From Methylobacterium iners (GTDB lineage: Bacteria > Pseudomonadota > Alphaproteobacteria > Rhizobiales > Beijerinckiaceae), in the NCBI RefSeq assembly GCF_022179305.1, contig NZ_BPQP01000061.1, positions 1 through 64,000 on the forward strand: a DNA stretch of 64,000 bases. The letters run 5' to 3'. Position numbers and translations under genes: made by a program. Shown piece after piece: positions 16,560 to 26,074 of the stretch (positions within the stretch are counted from its first letter, which is position 1; each line of letters begins with the position of its first letter). The notes below the pieces were generated by a model. The model saw nothing but the letters and a program-made list of their open reading frames with translations. It was not told the DNA's origin and did no database searches.

Positions 16560-17468
16560 ATGCGTACCCTGACCCTCACCCTCGTTGCGGGCCTTGCTCT
16601 CCCTGGCATCTCGGCCGTCCAGGCCGCCGACCTCGATTATGGCGTTCTCCGGGGTCCGGATTATGAGACCGAGGCTGCCGTGGTCGACTGGAGTGGCGTG
16701 TATGTCGGTGGGTTCGCGGGCTACACTTCGGCATCCCTCGGCTTCAAGAACGCCTTCGAGCCGCTTGTTGCCAAGGCGTTGAAGGATACGACTGCGGAGA
16801 CGGAGTTCAACGCATCAACCCTCCTCGCCCCGATCTCGGCAAGGGTCGGTGGTGCAAGCTACGGCGCCTTCGCAGGTTACAATTATCAGTTCGACGACAC
16901 TGTCATCGGTGTTGAAGTCGACTACACGCGGTTCGATCTGAGCGGCAGCACTTCGGACTCGATCTCCCGGTTCAAGACGACTTCGGGCGGTTACCTCGAG
17001 ACCGTAGCTCTGAGCGGGATTGCAGCGACAAAAATTGAAGATTACGGCACGATCCGTGCCCGCGCCGGCTACGCCTTCGGAAGCCTGCTGCCCTACATTA
17101 CGGGTGGTCTCGCCATTGGCCGTGCGCAGGTCAGTGATCAGGTCAACATCCAGTACTACGGCTACGACCAAGCGACCTATCAGGCAAATCTTGCCAATAC
17201 GACTGGCGCGCCGGCCTATGTGAACCGCTTTGGCTATGCCTCATTCAATTCCACCAGTCCCGGTGCATCCACACCGGCCGCACCCTATGTCGTTCGGCGC
17301 GCCAGCACGAAGACCGTCGGCGGCATCGCGCTGGGCGCCGGTGTCGAATGGGCGCTCACCCAGAACATCGTCCTGCGGGGCGAATACCAGTACGTCCTCT
17401 TCAATGACTTCGACAGTCACAAGGTGAACATCAACACCGTGCGCGCCGGTGCGGCGATCAAGTTCTGA
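16560..17468 (+). CDS. Outer-membrane beta-barrel protein (Omp25/porin-like family)
   Basis: A 302-residue outer-membrane protein. The signal peptide ends '...GISAVQAAD'. Then 'WSGVYVGGFAGYTSASLGF' begins the barrel, in the style of Omp25/Omp31-type proteins of Rhizobiales. Repeated strands follow: 'SYGAFAGYNYQFDDTVIGVE', 'IRARAGYAFGSLLPYITGGL' and 'VRAGAAIKF'. It ends in Phe, the usual signal for the BAM complex. Two longer polar loops lie around residues 60-90 and 195-250. Codon use is visibly less GC-biased than in its neighbours. The ATG follows AGAGGACGGACA. Likely a structural or surface-exposed barrel; pore function not demonstrated. Confidence 0.88.
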   Translation: MRTLTLTLVAGLALPGISAVQAADLDYGVLRGPDYETEAAVVDWSGVYVGGFAGYTSASLGFKNAFEPLVAKALKDTTAETEFNASTLLAPISARVGGASYGAFAGYNYQFDDTVIGVEVDYTRFDLSGSTSDSISRFKTTSGGYLETVALSGIAATKIEDYGTIRARAGYAFGSLLPYITGGLAIGRAQVSDQVNIQYYGYDQATYQANLANTTGAPAYVNRFGYASFNSTSPGASTPAAPYVVRRASTKTVGGIALGAGVEWALTQNIVLRGEYQYVLFNDFDSHKVNINTVRAGAAIKF

Positions 17469-17551
17469 GGCGTTAAGCGAACGCTCGCAAACGTCGGGTA
17501 ATGTCGGTGAATGGCGATGGTCCTTACCGCCACGATCCGGGAACCCAGCCC

Positions 17552-17827
17552 ATGTTTCGTACCGTTCTCGTCGCGGGCGCTCTGACGCTCTTCGCCCTTC
17601 CGGTCACCGCCGTTCGGGCGGACGGGGTGCCGGACGGCTACGAGCCCTCGCGCGCATTCGAGCGGCCAATCCATAGACTCCGCCCGCGCCCCTACGCCGG
17701 GCGCGGCATCCACCGCTACCGGGTCCGTTCGTACCGCCGCGAGCACGCGCTCCTTCCCGCCACGCTGCCGACCCACCCGGCGCTTCCGCTCTACAACGTG
17801 CCGCCCGATCGCTTCCCGGCCCACTGA
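17552..17827 (+). CDS. Small secreted hypothetical protein, Arg/Pro/His-rich
   Basis: A 91-residue protein with a signal peptide (MFRTVLVAGALTLFALPVTA, cleaved near 'VRA'). The mature part is basic and rich in Arg, Pro, Tyr and His ('HRLRPRPYAGRGIHRYRVRS'), with no cysteine and no known domain. An upstream in-frame ATG at 17501 would mask the signal peptide. It ends 5 bases before the convergent stop of the HNH nuclease gene, so the two messages must overlap. Hypothetical, but plausibly real because of the signal peptide and the fit between neighbours. Confidence 0.6.
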   Translation: MFRTVLVAGALTLFALPVTAVRADGVPDGYEPSRAFERPIHRLRPRPYAGRGIHRYRVRSYRREHALLPATLPTHPALPLYNVPPDRFPAH

Positions 17828-17832
17828 TCCGG

Positions 17833-18381
17833 TCAGCTCTCCAGCTCGCTGTCCCAGTAGAGGTAGTCGAGCCAGGTGTGGTGGTACTCGCGGTGGTCGA
17901 ATTCCGGCTGACGGCGGTGCAGCTCGTAGCGGGTCGGGCGGTGAGGCTCGTTCAGGAGCGGCATGTCGGCCTCGGCCGGCGTGCGATTGGCCTTGCGCAG
18001 GTTGCAGGGCGAGCAGGCCGCGACGACGTTCTCCCAGCTCGACAGGCCGCCTCGCGAGCGCGGCACGACGTGGTCGAAGGTGAGGCCGCCCGACGGCAGG
18101 CGCAGGCCGCAATACTGGCAGGAGAAGGTGTCCCGCAGGTAGATGTTGTAGCGGGTGAAGGCGGGGCTGCGGGCCAGCGTCACGTAGTTCTTGAGGGCGA
18201 CGACGCTGGGGACCTTCAGGGACCGGCTCGGCGAGCGCGCCTCGACGTCGTAGCTCGCGACCAGGGTGACCCGGTCGAGGAACAGGGCGGTGAAGGCGTC
18301 CTTCCAGGACCAGAGCGAGAGCGGGTTGTAGGAGAGCGGCCGGTAATCGGCGTTGAGAACGAGCGTCTGGAGATCCATCAT
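17833..18381 (-). CDS. HNH endonuclease family protein
   Basis: A 182-residue protein with a single HNH nuclease domain. Two CxxC pairs frame the zinc site ('FSCQYCGLRL' and 'ACSPCNLRKANRTP'), and the catalytic stretch is 'LTFDHVVPRSRGGLSSWENV'. The N-terminal 'LNADYRPLSYNPLSLWSWKD' is typical of a very widespread alphaproteobacterial HNH protein that is not tied to restriction or phage systems. Two adjacent ATGs (18381, 18378) could start it. It is a stand-alone gene with no methyltransferase or toxin partner nearby, so a housekeeping DNA-processing role is more likely than defence. Confidence 0.9.
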   Translation of the reverse strand: MMDLQTLVLNADYRPLSYNPLSLWSWKDAFTALFLDRVTLVASYDVEARSPSRSLKVPSVVALKNYVTLARSPAFTRYNIYLRDTFSCQYCGLRLPSGGLTFDHVVPRSRGGLSSWENVVAACSPCNLRKANRTPAEADMPLLNEPHRPTRYELHRRQPEFDHREYHHTWLDYLYWDSELES

Positions 18382-18791
18382 CGGCGGCTACTCTCTCGAC
18401 CGATCGACGTGCGGACAACGCGCGGAGACGCCTGAGCGATGCGTCTTCCCAGGGCCGGCACGATCATATCGGGAGGCCGACCGCCGATTGCGGTCGCTTC
18501 GGGCGAAAACGCCCGGCTCGCGGCGGAGATCGTCGATTCGGACGATCGCGGTTACCGCCTCGTACGGATACGACATGGCCGGTTCCATTGCGCCCTAGTG
18601 TAATATCACCGTGACAGGGTTGTGAAGGTTGACCCCGTTGGCCGCGACGTCACGGCCCACAGCCTTCCGCCGCCGCATCCCCGCGGCGCGCCCTCCGCAT
18701 CGACACTGGCACCCTTTCGCCCCATTGCTCCGCGATGGACGCGGCCCCGGGCGGGCGCGGCGGCCGACGCGGAGACGACGGAAGGAGCGAC
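18382..18791. other. Divergent intergenic region
   Basis: About 410 bases separate the divergent HNH nuclease and MscS genes. An AT-richer patch at 18597-18630 ('GTGTAATATCACCGTGACAG') is the most promoter-like part. A 66-codon minus-strand open frame here has no protein-like character. No RNA gene was recognised. Confidence 0.4.
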
Positions 18792-21413
18792 ATGAGGCAG
18801 ACCTTACCCCGGAGCCAGGCCTGGCTCGTCGCGCTCGGGATCGCGCTCTCGACCTTTGTCGCCAACCCCGCTTCGGCGCAGAACCCCGCGCCCAAGCCCG
18901 CGGCGGATACGGCCAAGCCCGCGGCCGAGGCGGCCAAGCCCGCGGCGACGCCGGACAAGCCCGCCGAGGCCGAGAAGCCGGCCGTCTCCGCGCCGATCCA
19001 GGCCATCCGGGACCGCCTCGAAGACATCAAGGAGGATCTCGACGGGCGCGAGAAGGTGCTCGCCAACCGGGAGGCCGGCACCGGCGACCTCGCCCGGGTC
19101 CGCGACGGCCTCGATGGGGTCGCCGACGAGATCCGGCGGATCATCGCCGAGACCCAGCCCGGCCTCGACGCCGCCCGGCAGCGCCTCGACCAGCTCGGGC
19201 CCAAGCCCAAGGAGGGCGCGGAGGGCGAGGACGTGGCGGCCGAACGGGTCGAGCGCGAGCATGCCGCTGCCGAGATCGACGAGACCCAGCGCCTCGCGAA
19301 ATCGCTCCTCGTCCAGAGCGACCAGATCCTCGATCAGGTCTCCAACCGCCGCCGCACCGCCTTCACGCGCGGCCTGTTCGAGCGCTCCTCGGCGCTGGTC
19401 AGCCCGGATCTTTGGCGGCGGATCGCCGCCGACATCCCGCGCGACCTGCGCTCGGTCCAGAGCGCGCTCTCGGACATCACGGGCCTCTTCGCGCGCAACG
19501 GCACCGTCGGCAACCTGGCGCTGCTCGGCGCCGCCTTCGGCGTCTCGATCGCGCTCTATTTCGGGCGACGCAACATCGCCCCGCGGCTCGGCCGGCGCGA
19601 CCCGAAGGCCGTCGATCCCCCGCGGCGCAAGCGGCTGCTGGCCGCCTGGCGCGTCTTCCTGGTCGGCACCGTTCCGGCAGTGCTGGGCAGCTACGCCGTC
19701 TATTACGCCCTCGACGCCACGGGGCTCCTGCCCGAGCGCCTGATGCCGCTCGCCGGCGCGATCCTGATCGGGCTCGCCTTCATCGCCTTCGTCGAGGCGC
19801 TGTCCGACGCGCTGATGGCGCCCGACGCGCCCGCCTGGCGCCCGACACAGGTCAGCGATGCGGCCGCCTCCCGGGTGACCCGGCTCGCCGTCGGCATCGC
19901 CACCGTCATCACCGTGGTCAAGTCCATCGAGGCCCTCAATTCCGGCATCTCCGCCGCGCTCCCCGTCTCGATCGCGACCCGGGGCATCGGCGCGCTCGCC
20001 ACCATCCTGATCCTGGCGATCGGCCTGCACCGCTTCGCCGACACCCACGAGAAGGAGGAGGAGTGCCTCGGCCCCTACGTCGCGCCCGAGGCGACCATGG
20101 GGATCGGCGGCCCGGCCCGGCTGCTGGGCTGGGCCGCGGTCGTGGTCATCGGCACGGCGGCGACCGTCGGCTACGTCGCCTTCTCCGCCTTCCTCATCGA
20201 CCAGCTCGTCTGGATCGCGAGCCTCGTCGCGCTGCTCTACCTGCTGATGACCAGCGCCGACGCCTTCATCGGCGGTTCGCTCGCCGAGGAGACCCGGATC
20301 GCCACCGCGCTCCAGGCCAATACCGGCCTGCGCAAGCGCTCCCTAAACCAGATCGCGGTGCTCGCCACGGGTGCCGCCCGCGTCGTCCTGATCCTGGTGG
20401 CGGCGCTGCTGGCACTGGCGCCCTGGGGGCTCGATTCAACCGACGTGCTCACGTCGGTGCGCACCGCCTTCTTCGGCTTCAAGGTCGGCGACGTCACGAT
20501 CTCGCTCTCCACCATCGCCTTCGCGATCGGCATCTTCGCCCTCGGCTTCCTGATCACCCGCGCGATCCAGAACTGGCTCGCCAACACCTACCTGCCGGCG
20601 ACCGATCTCGACGCGGGCCTGCGCAACTCCATCGCGACGGTCACGGGCTATTTCGGCTTCCTGCTCGCGCTGGCGCTCGCCTTCTCCTACCTGGGCCTGA
20701 GCCTGGAAAAGCTCACGATCGTGGCCGGCGCGCTCTCCGTCGGCATCGGCTTCGGCCTGCAGTCGATCGTCAACAACTTCGTCTCGGGCCTGCTCCTCCT
20801 CTGGGAGCGGCCGATCCGGGTCGGCGACCAGGTCGTGATCGGCGACAGCGAGGGCATCGTGAAGCGGATCTCGGTGCGCTCCACCGAGATCCAGACCTTC
20901 GACCGCTCGGCCGTCATCGTGCCGAATTCCAACCTGATCTCCGGCGTCGTGAAGAACCGCGTGCGCGGCGATCGCACCGGCCGGGTGATCATCGCGGTCA
21001 GCGTCTTGCGCAACCAGGACCCGGTGCGCGCGGCCGAGCTCATCACGGCCTGCGCCAGCGCCCACCCCGACGTGCTGAAGATGCCGGCGCCCCGCGTGGT
21101 TTTCCGCAAGATCGGCGACCCGATGCTCGATTTCGAGCTGATGGCCTGGGTCACGGACGTCGATTTCAACCTCAAGGTCCAGAGCGATTTGAACTTCGCG
21201 GTGTTCAAGGCTTTGTCGGGGGCCGGGATGATCCCGGAGATGGGGCCGGGAGCCAGCATCGTGACCGTCAAGGGTTTGGAGCCGATGGGAAGCGCGTTGG
21301 GCCAGATCGCGCAGGTTTTCGCGGGACAGGCGTCGGAGGTCGTGCCCTCCGATACCGCTCCCGCGCAGCCGCGCGCCACGGCGCGCCGGCGAACCGTGAG
21401 CACGCCGTCGTGA
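18792..21413 (+). CDS. Mechanosensitive ion channel of the MscS family with DUF3772 domain
   Basis: An 873-residue inner-membrane channel that would release solutes on hypo-osmotic shock. A signal peptide (ends 'FVANPASAQ') leads into an Ala/Pro/Lys-rich tract made of near repeats of 'KPAAEAAKPAA', then a coiled-coil DUF3772 region (about 60-200). About ten membrane segments follow. The MscS core lies near residues 640-830. The pore helix and its exit read 'LSVGIGFGLQSIVNNFVSG', followed by 'LLLWERPIRVGDQVVIGDSE' of the beta domain. The C-terminal tail is short and basic. I chose the ATG at 18792 because AAGGAG precedes it and the signal peptide begins there. Large multi-domain MscS proteins are typical of alphaproteobacteria. 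Confidence 0.93.
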   Translation: MRQTLPRSQAWLVALGIALSTFVANPASAQNPAPKPAADTAKPAAEAAKPAATPDKPAEAEKPAVSAPIQAIRDRLEDIKEDLDGREKVLANREAGTGDLARVRDGLDGVADEIRRIIAETQPGLDAARQRLDQLGPKPKEGAEGEDVAAERVEREHAAAEIDETQRLAKSLLVQSDQILDQVSNRRRTAFTRGLFERSSALVSPDLWRRIAADIPRDLRSVQSALSDITGLFARNGTVGNLALLGAAFGVSIALYFGRRNIAPRLGRRDPKAVDPPRRKRLLAAWRVFLVGTVPAVLGSYAVYYALDATGLLPERLMPLAGAILIGLAFIAFVEALSDALMAPDAPAWRPTQVSDAAASRVTRLAVGIATVITVVKSIEALNSGISAALPVSIATRGIGALATILILAIGLHRFADTHEKEEECLGPYVAPEATMGIGGPARLLGWAAVVVIGTAATVGYVAFSAFLIDQLVWIASLVALLYLLMTSADAFIGGSLAEETRIATALQANTGLRKRSLNQIAVLATGAARVVLILVAALLALAPWGLDSTDVLTSVRTAFFGFKVGDVTISLSTIAFAIGIFALGFLITRAIQNWLANTYLPATDLDAGLRNSIATVTGYFGFLLALALAFSYLGLSLEKLTIVAGALSVGIGFGLQSIVNNFVSGLLLLWERPIRVGDQVVIGDSEGIVKRISVRSTEIQTFDRSAVIVPNSNLISGVVKNRVRGDRTGRVIIAVSVLRNQDPVRAAELITACASAHPDVLKMPAPRVVFRKIGDPMLDFELMAWVTDVDFNLKVQSDLNFAVFKALSGAGMIPEMGPGASIVTVKGLEPMGSALGQIAQVFAGQASEVVPSDTAPAQPRATARRRTVSTPS

Positions 21414-21427
21414 GGATCTGGCGCGGG

Positions 21428-21522
21428 TTCCCTCTCCAAGGGAGAGAGGGACAGGGTGAGGGGCGTGCCCTGTCCGGAGAGTCTACTCCCCTCACCCCAC
21501 CCCTCTCCCCTCGGGAGAGGGA
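21428..21522. repeat. Family-C palindromic repeat, copy C1
   Basis: CCCTCTCCAAGGGAGAGAGG, then ACAGGGTGAGGGG, a short centre, and the mirror arms CCCCTCACCCCACC and CTCTCCCCTCGGGAGAGGG. Copies recur at 43240 and, split by an insert, at 51940-52236. The right end runs into the start of the next gene. Confidence 0.85.
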
Positions 21523-21526
21523 GCCC

Positions 21527-22021
21527 GTGCGCATCCTCAAGATCGTGGCGTCGGGACTTCTGCCGGCGGCGCTTCTCACGGCCTGCGCCAATTCCTCCTC
21601 GGCGCCGCTGACCCTGCCGCCGCTCTACCTGCCGCTCACGACGAACACGGCGCAGCTCGACGCGGGCACGGCGCGCGACATGATTTCGTCCTACCGGAGC
21701 AACAAGGGCGTCGCCCCACTCGCGCTCGACCCGGATCTCCAGCGCCTCGCGGAAGCGGAGGCCGCCGCGATGGCGGCCGCCGACCGGCCGAGCAAGGCGC
21801 AGACCGTGAAGAGCGCGGTGGAGCGGCTCGGCTATTCCGCGGCCGAGGCCAATCTCTCGGCGGGCTACCACACGCTCGCCGAGGCCTTCTCCGGCTGGCG
21901 CGACAGCCCGGCCCACAATGCGGTGATGCTGAGCCCCGGAGCCACGCGCATGGGCATCGCCACGGCCTACGCGCCGAACTCGAAGTACAAGGTCTACTGG
22001 GCGCTGCTGGTCGCGAAGTGA
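21527..22021 (+). CDS. CAP-domain (SCP/PR-1-like) lipoprotein
   Basis: A 164-residue lipoprotein starting at a GTG. The signal peptide 'ILKIVASGLLPAALLTAC' ends in a lipobox (LTAC), so the mature Cys would be lipidated. The rest is a short CAP domain: 'LDAGTARDMISSYRSNKGVA', 'LALDPDLQRLAEAEAAAMA', 'WRDSPAHNAVMLSPGATRMG' and 'WALLVAK'. Bacterial CAP proteins are secreted and mostly uncharacterised. The start sits four bases past the right arm of repeat C1, whose GGGAGAGGGAG is the only visible ribosome site. The MscS gene upstream on the same strand ends 113 bases before it. Confidence 0.85.
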   Translation: MRILKIVASGLLPAALLTACANSSSAPLTLPPLYLPLTTNTAQLDAGTARDMISSYRSNKGVAPLALDPDLQRLAEAEAAAMAAADRPSKAQTVKSAVERLGYSAAEANLSAGYHTLAEAFSGWRDSPAHNAVMLSPGATRMGIATAYAPNSKYKVYWALLVAK

Positions 22022-22031
22022 GCGGCGCGCG

Positions 22032-22862
22032 CTACGGCACACCCTTGCGCGGCGTCGCCGCGGCTTCGCTGATGAGGGTGACGGTGACGCGCCGGTTCGA
22101 CGAGAGATAGGGGTTGTCGGGGAACATCGGCTCGGTGTCGGCCTTGCCGGTGACCGAGGCGAAGCGGTCGTCGGGGACGCCGCTGCCCGCCAGGATCTCG
22201 CGCACGCTGATCGCCCGGTTGGCCGAGAGCTCCCAGGGCGGGGCCGGCGGGCGCGTGCCGGGCCGCGGCGTGGCGGTGTAGCCCGTGACCGCGATGCGGT
22301 TCGGCATCTTGCGGATCACGGGCGCCAGGCGCTCCAGCAGGCGGCGGGTGCGGTCGTTCGGCCGGCTCGAGCCTTCGGGGAACATCGAGCTGCCGTCCTG
22401 GTCGACGAGGGAGACGTCGAGGCCCCGCTTCGTCGGGGTGACGATGATGTTCTTCGAGAGCTCCGCGATCTCCGGCATGTCCTGCATCGCCTGGCGCAGG
22501 CTGGCCGCGGCGAGCCCGAAGGCCTCGGCATAGCCGCTGTCGGGGATGCCCTCGTCCATCAGCGCGTCGTTGCCCGGGGGCGTGGTCCGGTCGGAGACCT
22601 TGTCCATCGGCACGTCGCGCAGGTGCTGGAGCTTGTCGGCGCTCGGCATCCCGTCCTTCTCGATGATGCCGGAGAAGCGGGATTCCTTGTTGACGCCGAA
22701 GGCGTCGCGCATCGAGCCCGCCACCGCCTGGAGCTTCTTCTGGTCCTGCGTCGAGTAGGCGGCGATCATGACGAAGAAGCTCATGAGCAGCGCCATCAGG
22801 TCGGCGAAGGTCACGAACCAGCCGTGCCCGCCATGCGCCCCGCCGCGCTTCTTCTTGGCCAC
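22032..22862 (-). CDS. motB: MotB/PomB-type stator protein with OmpA domain
   Basis: A 276-residue inner-membrane protein that anchors a rotary stator to peptidoglycan. One N-terminal helix, 'WFVTFADLMALLMSFFVMIA', carries the ion-binding Asp of 'FAD' and resembles the sodium-type PomB helix more than the 'YADFVTAMMAFF' form common in Rhizobiales MotB. A linker with plug region follows, then an OmpA-like domain from about residue 135, containing 'IAVTGYTATPRPG', 'NRAISVREILAGSGV' and 'NRRVTVTLI'. The start is a GTG at 22862, preceded by GAGGAGG that overlaps the stop of the upstream motA-like gene, so the pair is translationally close. No other flagellar gene is in the window. Confidence 0.88.
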   Translation of the reverse strand: MAKKKRGGAHGGHGWFVTFADLMALLMSFFVMIAAYSTQDQKKLQAVAGSMRDAFGVNKESRFSGIIEKDGMPSADKLQHLRDVPMDKVSDRTTPPGNDALMDEGIPDSGYAEAFGLAAASLRQAMQDMPEIAELSKNIIVTPTKRGLDVSLVDQDGSSMFPEGSSRPNDRTRRLLERLAPVIRKMPNRIAVTGYTATPRPGTRPPAPPWELSANRAISVREILAGSGVPDDRFASVTGKADTEPMFPDNPYLSSNRRVTVTLISEAAATPRKGVP

Positions 22863-22877
22863 GGCGCGCGCCCCTCC

Positions 22878-23651
22878 TCAGGCCGCTTCGGCCGCGAGGT
22901 CTTCGCGGTGGTTGTGCGGCAGGTAGGCGATCAGCATCTCGCGCACGAGCGACGAGCTCTTCGAATCGCGGATGAGCAGGATGCCGTCGATGATGATCGA
23001 GCGGGAGACGTCCTCCTCCTCGAGCTTGACGTGCAGCTTGTCGGCGATCGGCAGGGTGATCATGTTCGCGAGCAGCGCCCCGTAGAGGGTGGCGAGCAGC
23101 GCGGTCGCCATGGCCGGCCCGAGCTTCGAGGGGTCGGACATGTTGGCGAACATGGTCACCATTCCGAGGATGGTGCCGATCATGCCCCAGGCCGGGGCGC
23201 AGTCCCCGAAGGCACGATAGATCTTCGAGCCCTCGTCGAGATGCATCAGGAAGTTGTCGCGGTCCCGCTCCATCGTGTCGCGGATGAACTCGCGGTCGTA
23301 GCCGTCGGCGATGTAGCGCGCGCCTTGCGCCAGGAACGGGTCCGAGATCTCCATGTTCTCGAGCGCCATCGGGCCGGACTTGCGCACCACGTCGGCGATC
23401 TTGGTGATCTCCTCGATCAGCTCCGGCGGCTTGATCGAGCGCATGGTGAAGGCGAAGCGCAGGCCCATCGGCAGGCCGTGGGCGATGGTCGAGAAGGGGA
23501 AGCGCATCATCGTCGCGGCCGTGGCGCCGCCGAAGATCACGATCACCGCGTGCTTGTCGAAATAGGCGGCGAAGTTGCCGCCATCGATCATGATCAGCGT
23601 GAAGACGGTGGCGAGGCCGCCGAGCAGGCCGACACCTGTTGCGAGATCCAT
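22878..23651 (-). CDS. motA: MotA/PomA-type stator protein
   Basis: A 257-residue inner-membrane proton or sodium channel subunit that drives the flagellar motor, or another rotary device, together with the downstream MotB-like protein. Four membrane segments are visible. The N-terminus 'MDLATGVGLLGGLATVFTLI', the cytoplasmic 'MALENMEISDPFLAQGARYI' and 'FRAFGDCAPAWGMIGTILGM' follow PomA closely. The cytoplasmic loop has the charged segment 'DREFIRDTMERDRDN' used to contact FliG in motors. The order motA then motB with a 15-base gap is typical. The gene is divergent from ndvA. That it is Na+-type is an inference from the sequence pattern. Confidence 0.9.
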   Translation of the reverse strand: MDLATGVGLLGGLATVFTLIMIDGGNFAAYFDKHAVIVIFGGATAATMMRFPFSTIAHGLPMGLRFAFTMRSIKPPELIEEITKIADVVRKSGPMALENMEISDPFLAQGARYIADGYDREFIRDTMERDRDNFLMHLDEGSKIYRAFGDCAPAWGMIGTILGMVTMFANMSDPSKLGPAMATALLATLYGALLANMITLPIADKLHVKLEEEDVSRSIIIDGILLIRDSKSSSLVREMLIAYLPHNHREDLAAEAA

Positions 23652-23930
23652 GACGGGGTGCCTGAACGGCGGCGTTGAGGCCGCGTGAGTGGGCGCACCC
23701 GGAGGCGCTGCCTACAAGGGTTAGGGAATCGGGCTGAACGAACCGTAAAAAAGATCGCGCAGGGTCCTGCTTTCGTGTCATTCGCCGTTCAGGGAGCGCC
23801 TGCCATAAGCCGATCACGCCCAAGGGGTTGATGGCCGTCCGGCCAGCGAGAAGCCCTTGAGCGAAAGATTGAGCGTCAAGCCCGGGTCACACGGGCCGCG
23901 CGCAGGGTTGGCATCGGAGCGCTTTCCACC

Positions 23931-25712
<1,782 letters not shown>

Positions 25713-25728
25713 GGAAAGCGCTGACGTA

Positions 25729-26053
25729 CTCTCCTCCCCCTTGTGGGGAGGAGTTGGAGGTGGGGGCGGCTGGGTGACCCGCCCGCTCACCAAGCGGAAC
25801 CACCCCCACCCTCAACCCGTCCCCACAAGGTCGGACGATTGTAGATGGAGGTCTTCAACCCTCTTTGTCATTCCGGGGCGTTGTCAGGCGAGCCCGGAAC
25901 CCAGAACCGCCGACATGGCAAGCTTGAGAACCGTCAGCGGTTCTGGGTTCCGGGCTCTGCTGCGCAGCCCCAGAATGACAAAGGGGGTGCCATAGAGGCC
26001 GCCGGCCAACGAGCCACCTCATCTGCAATCACCCTTCCCACAAGGGGGAGGGG
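25729..26053. repeat. Nested repeat cluster: family-A element interrupted by a family-B element
   Basis: A2 begins at 25729 with CTCCTCCCCCTTGTGGGGAG and runs to 25830, ending in a shortened right arm CCCCACAAGG. A complete family-B palindrome follows at 25864-25983. A second right arm of family A, CCTTCCCACAAGGGGGAGGG, appears at about 26034-26053. This order is what insertion of B into or beside A would leave. The cluster fills almost the whole gap between ndvA and the BrkB-like gene. No gene is visible in it. Confidence 0.7.
25864..25983. repeat. Family-B palindromic repeat, copy B1
   Basis: Arms TTTGTCATTCCGGGGCG and GCAGCCCCAGAATGACAAA enclose inner arms GAGCCCGGAACCCAGAACCG and CGGTTCTGGGTTCCGGGCTC. 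The centre is short and variable. Copies recur at 31682, 38174, 41101 and 48212. Confidence 0.85.
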
Positions 26054-26074
26054 AAAGCGCTCGACCCATCCTCG

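Noticed and set aside
17833-18381. HNH nuclease as a possible defence gene
   Set aside because: It stands alone, with no partner methyltransferase, toxin or phage genes, and its N-terminus matches a broadly distributed housekeeping-type family.
18388-18588. 66-codon minus-strand frame upstream of the HNH nuclease
   Set aside because: Short, no ribosome site, no known family, and located in a divergent promoter region.
18629-22021. 1130-codon plus-strand open frame spanning MscS and the CAP lipoprotein
   Set aside because: Most of it is a second frame of the MscS gene. Only the last 164 codons, from the GTG at 21527, form a real gene.
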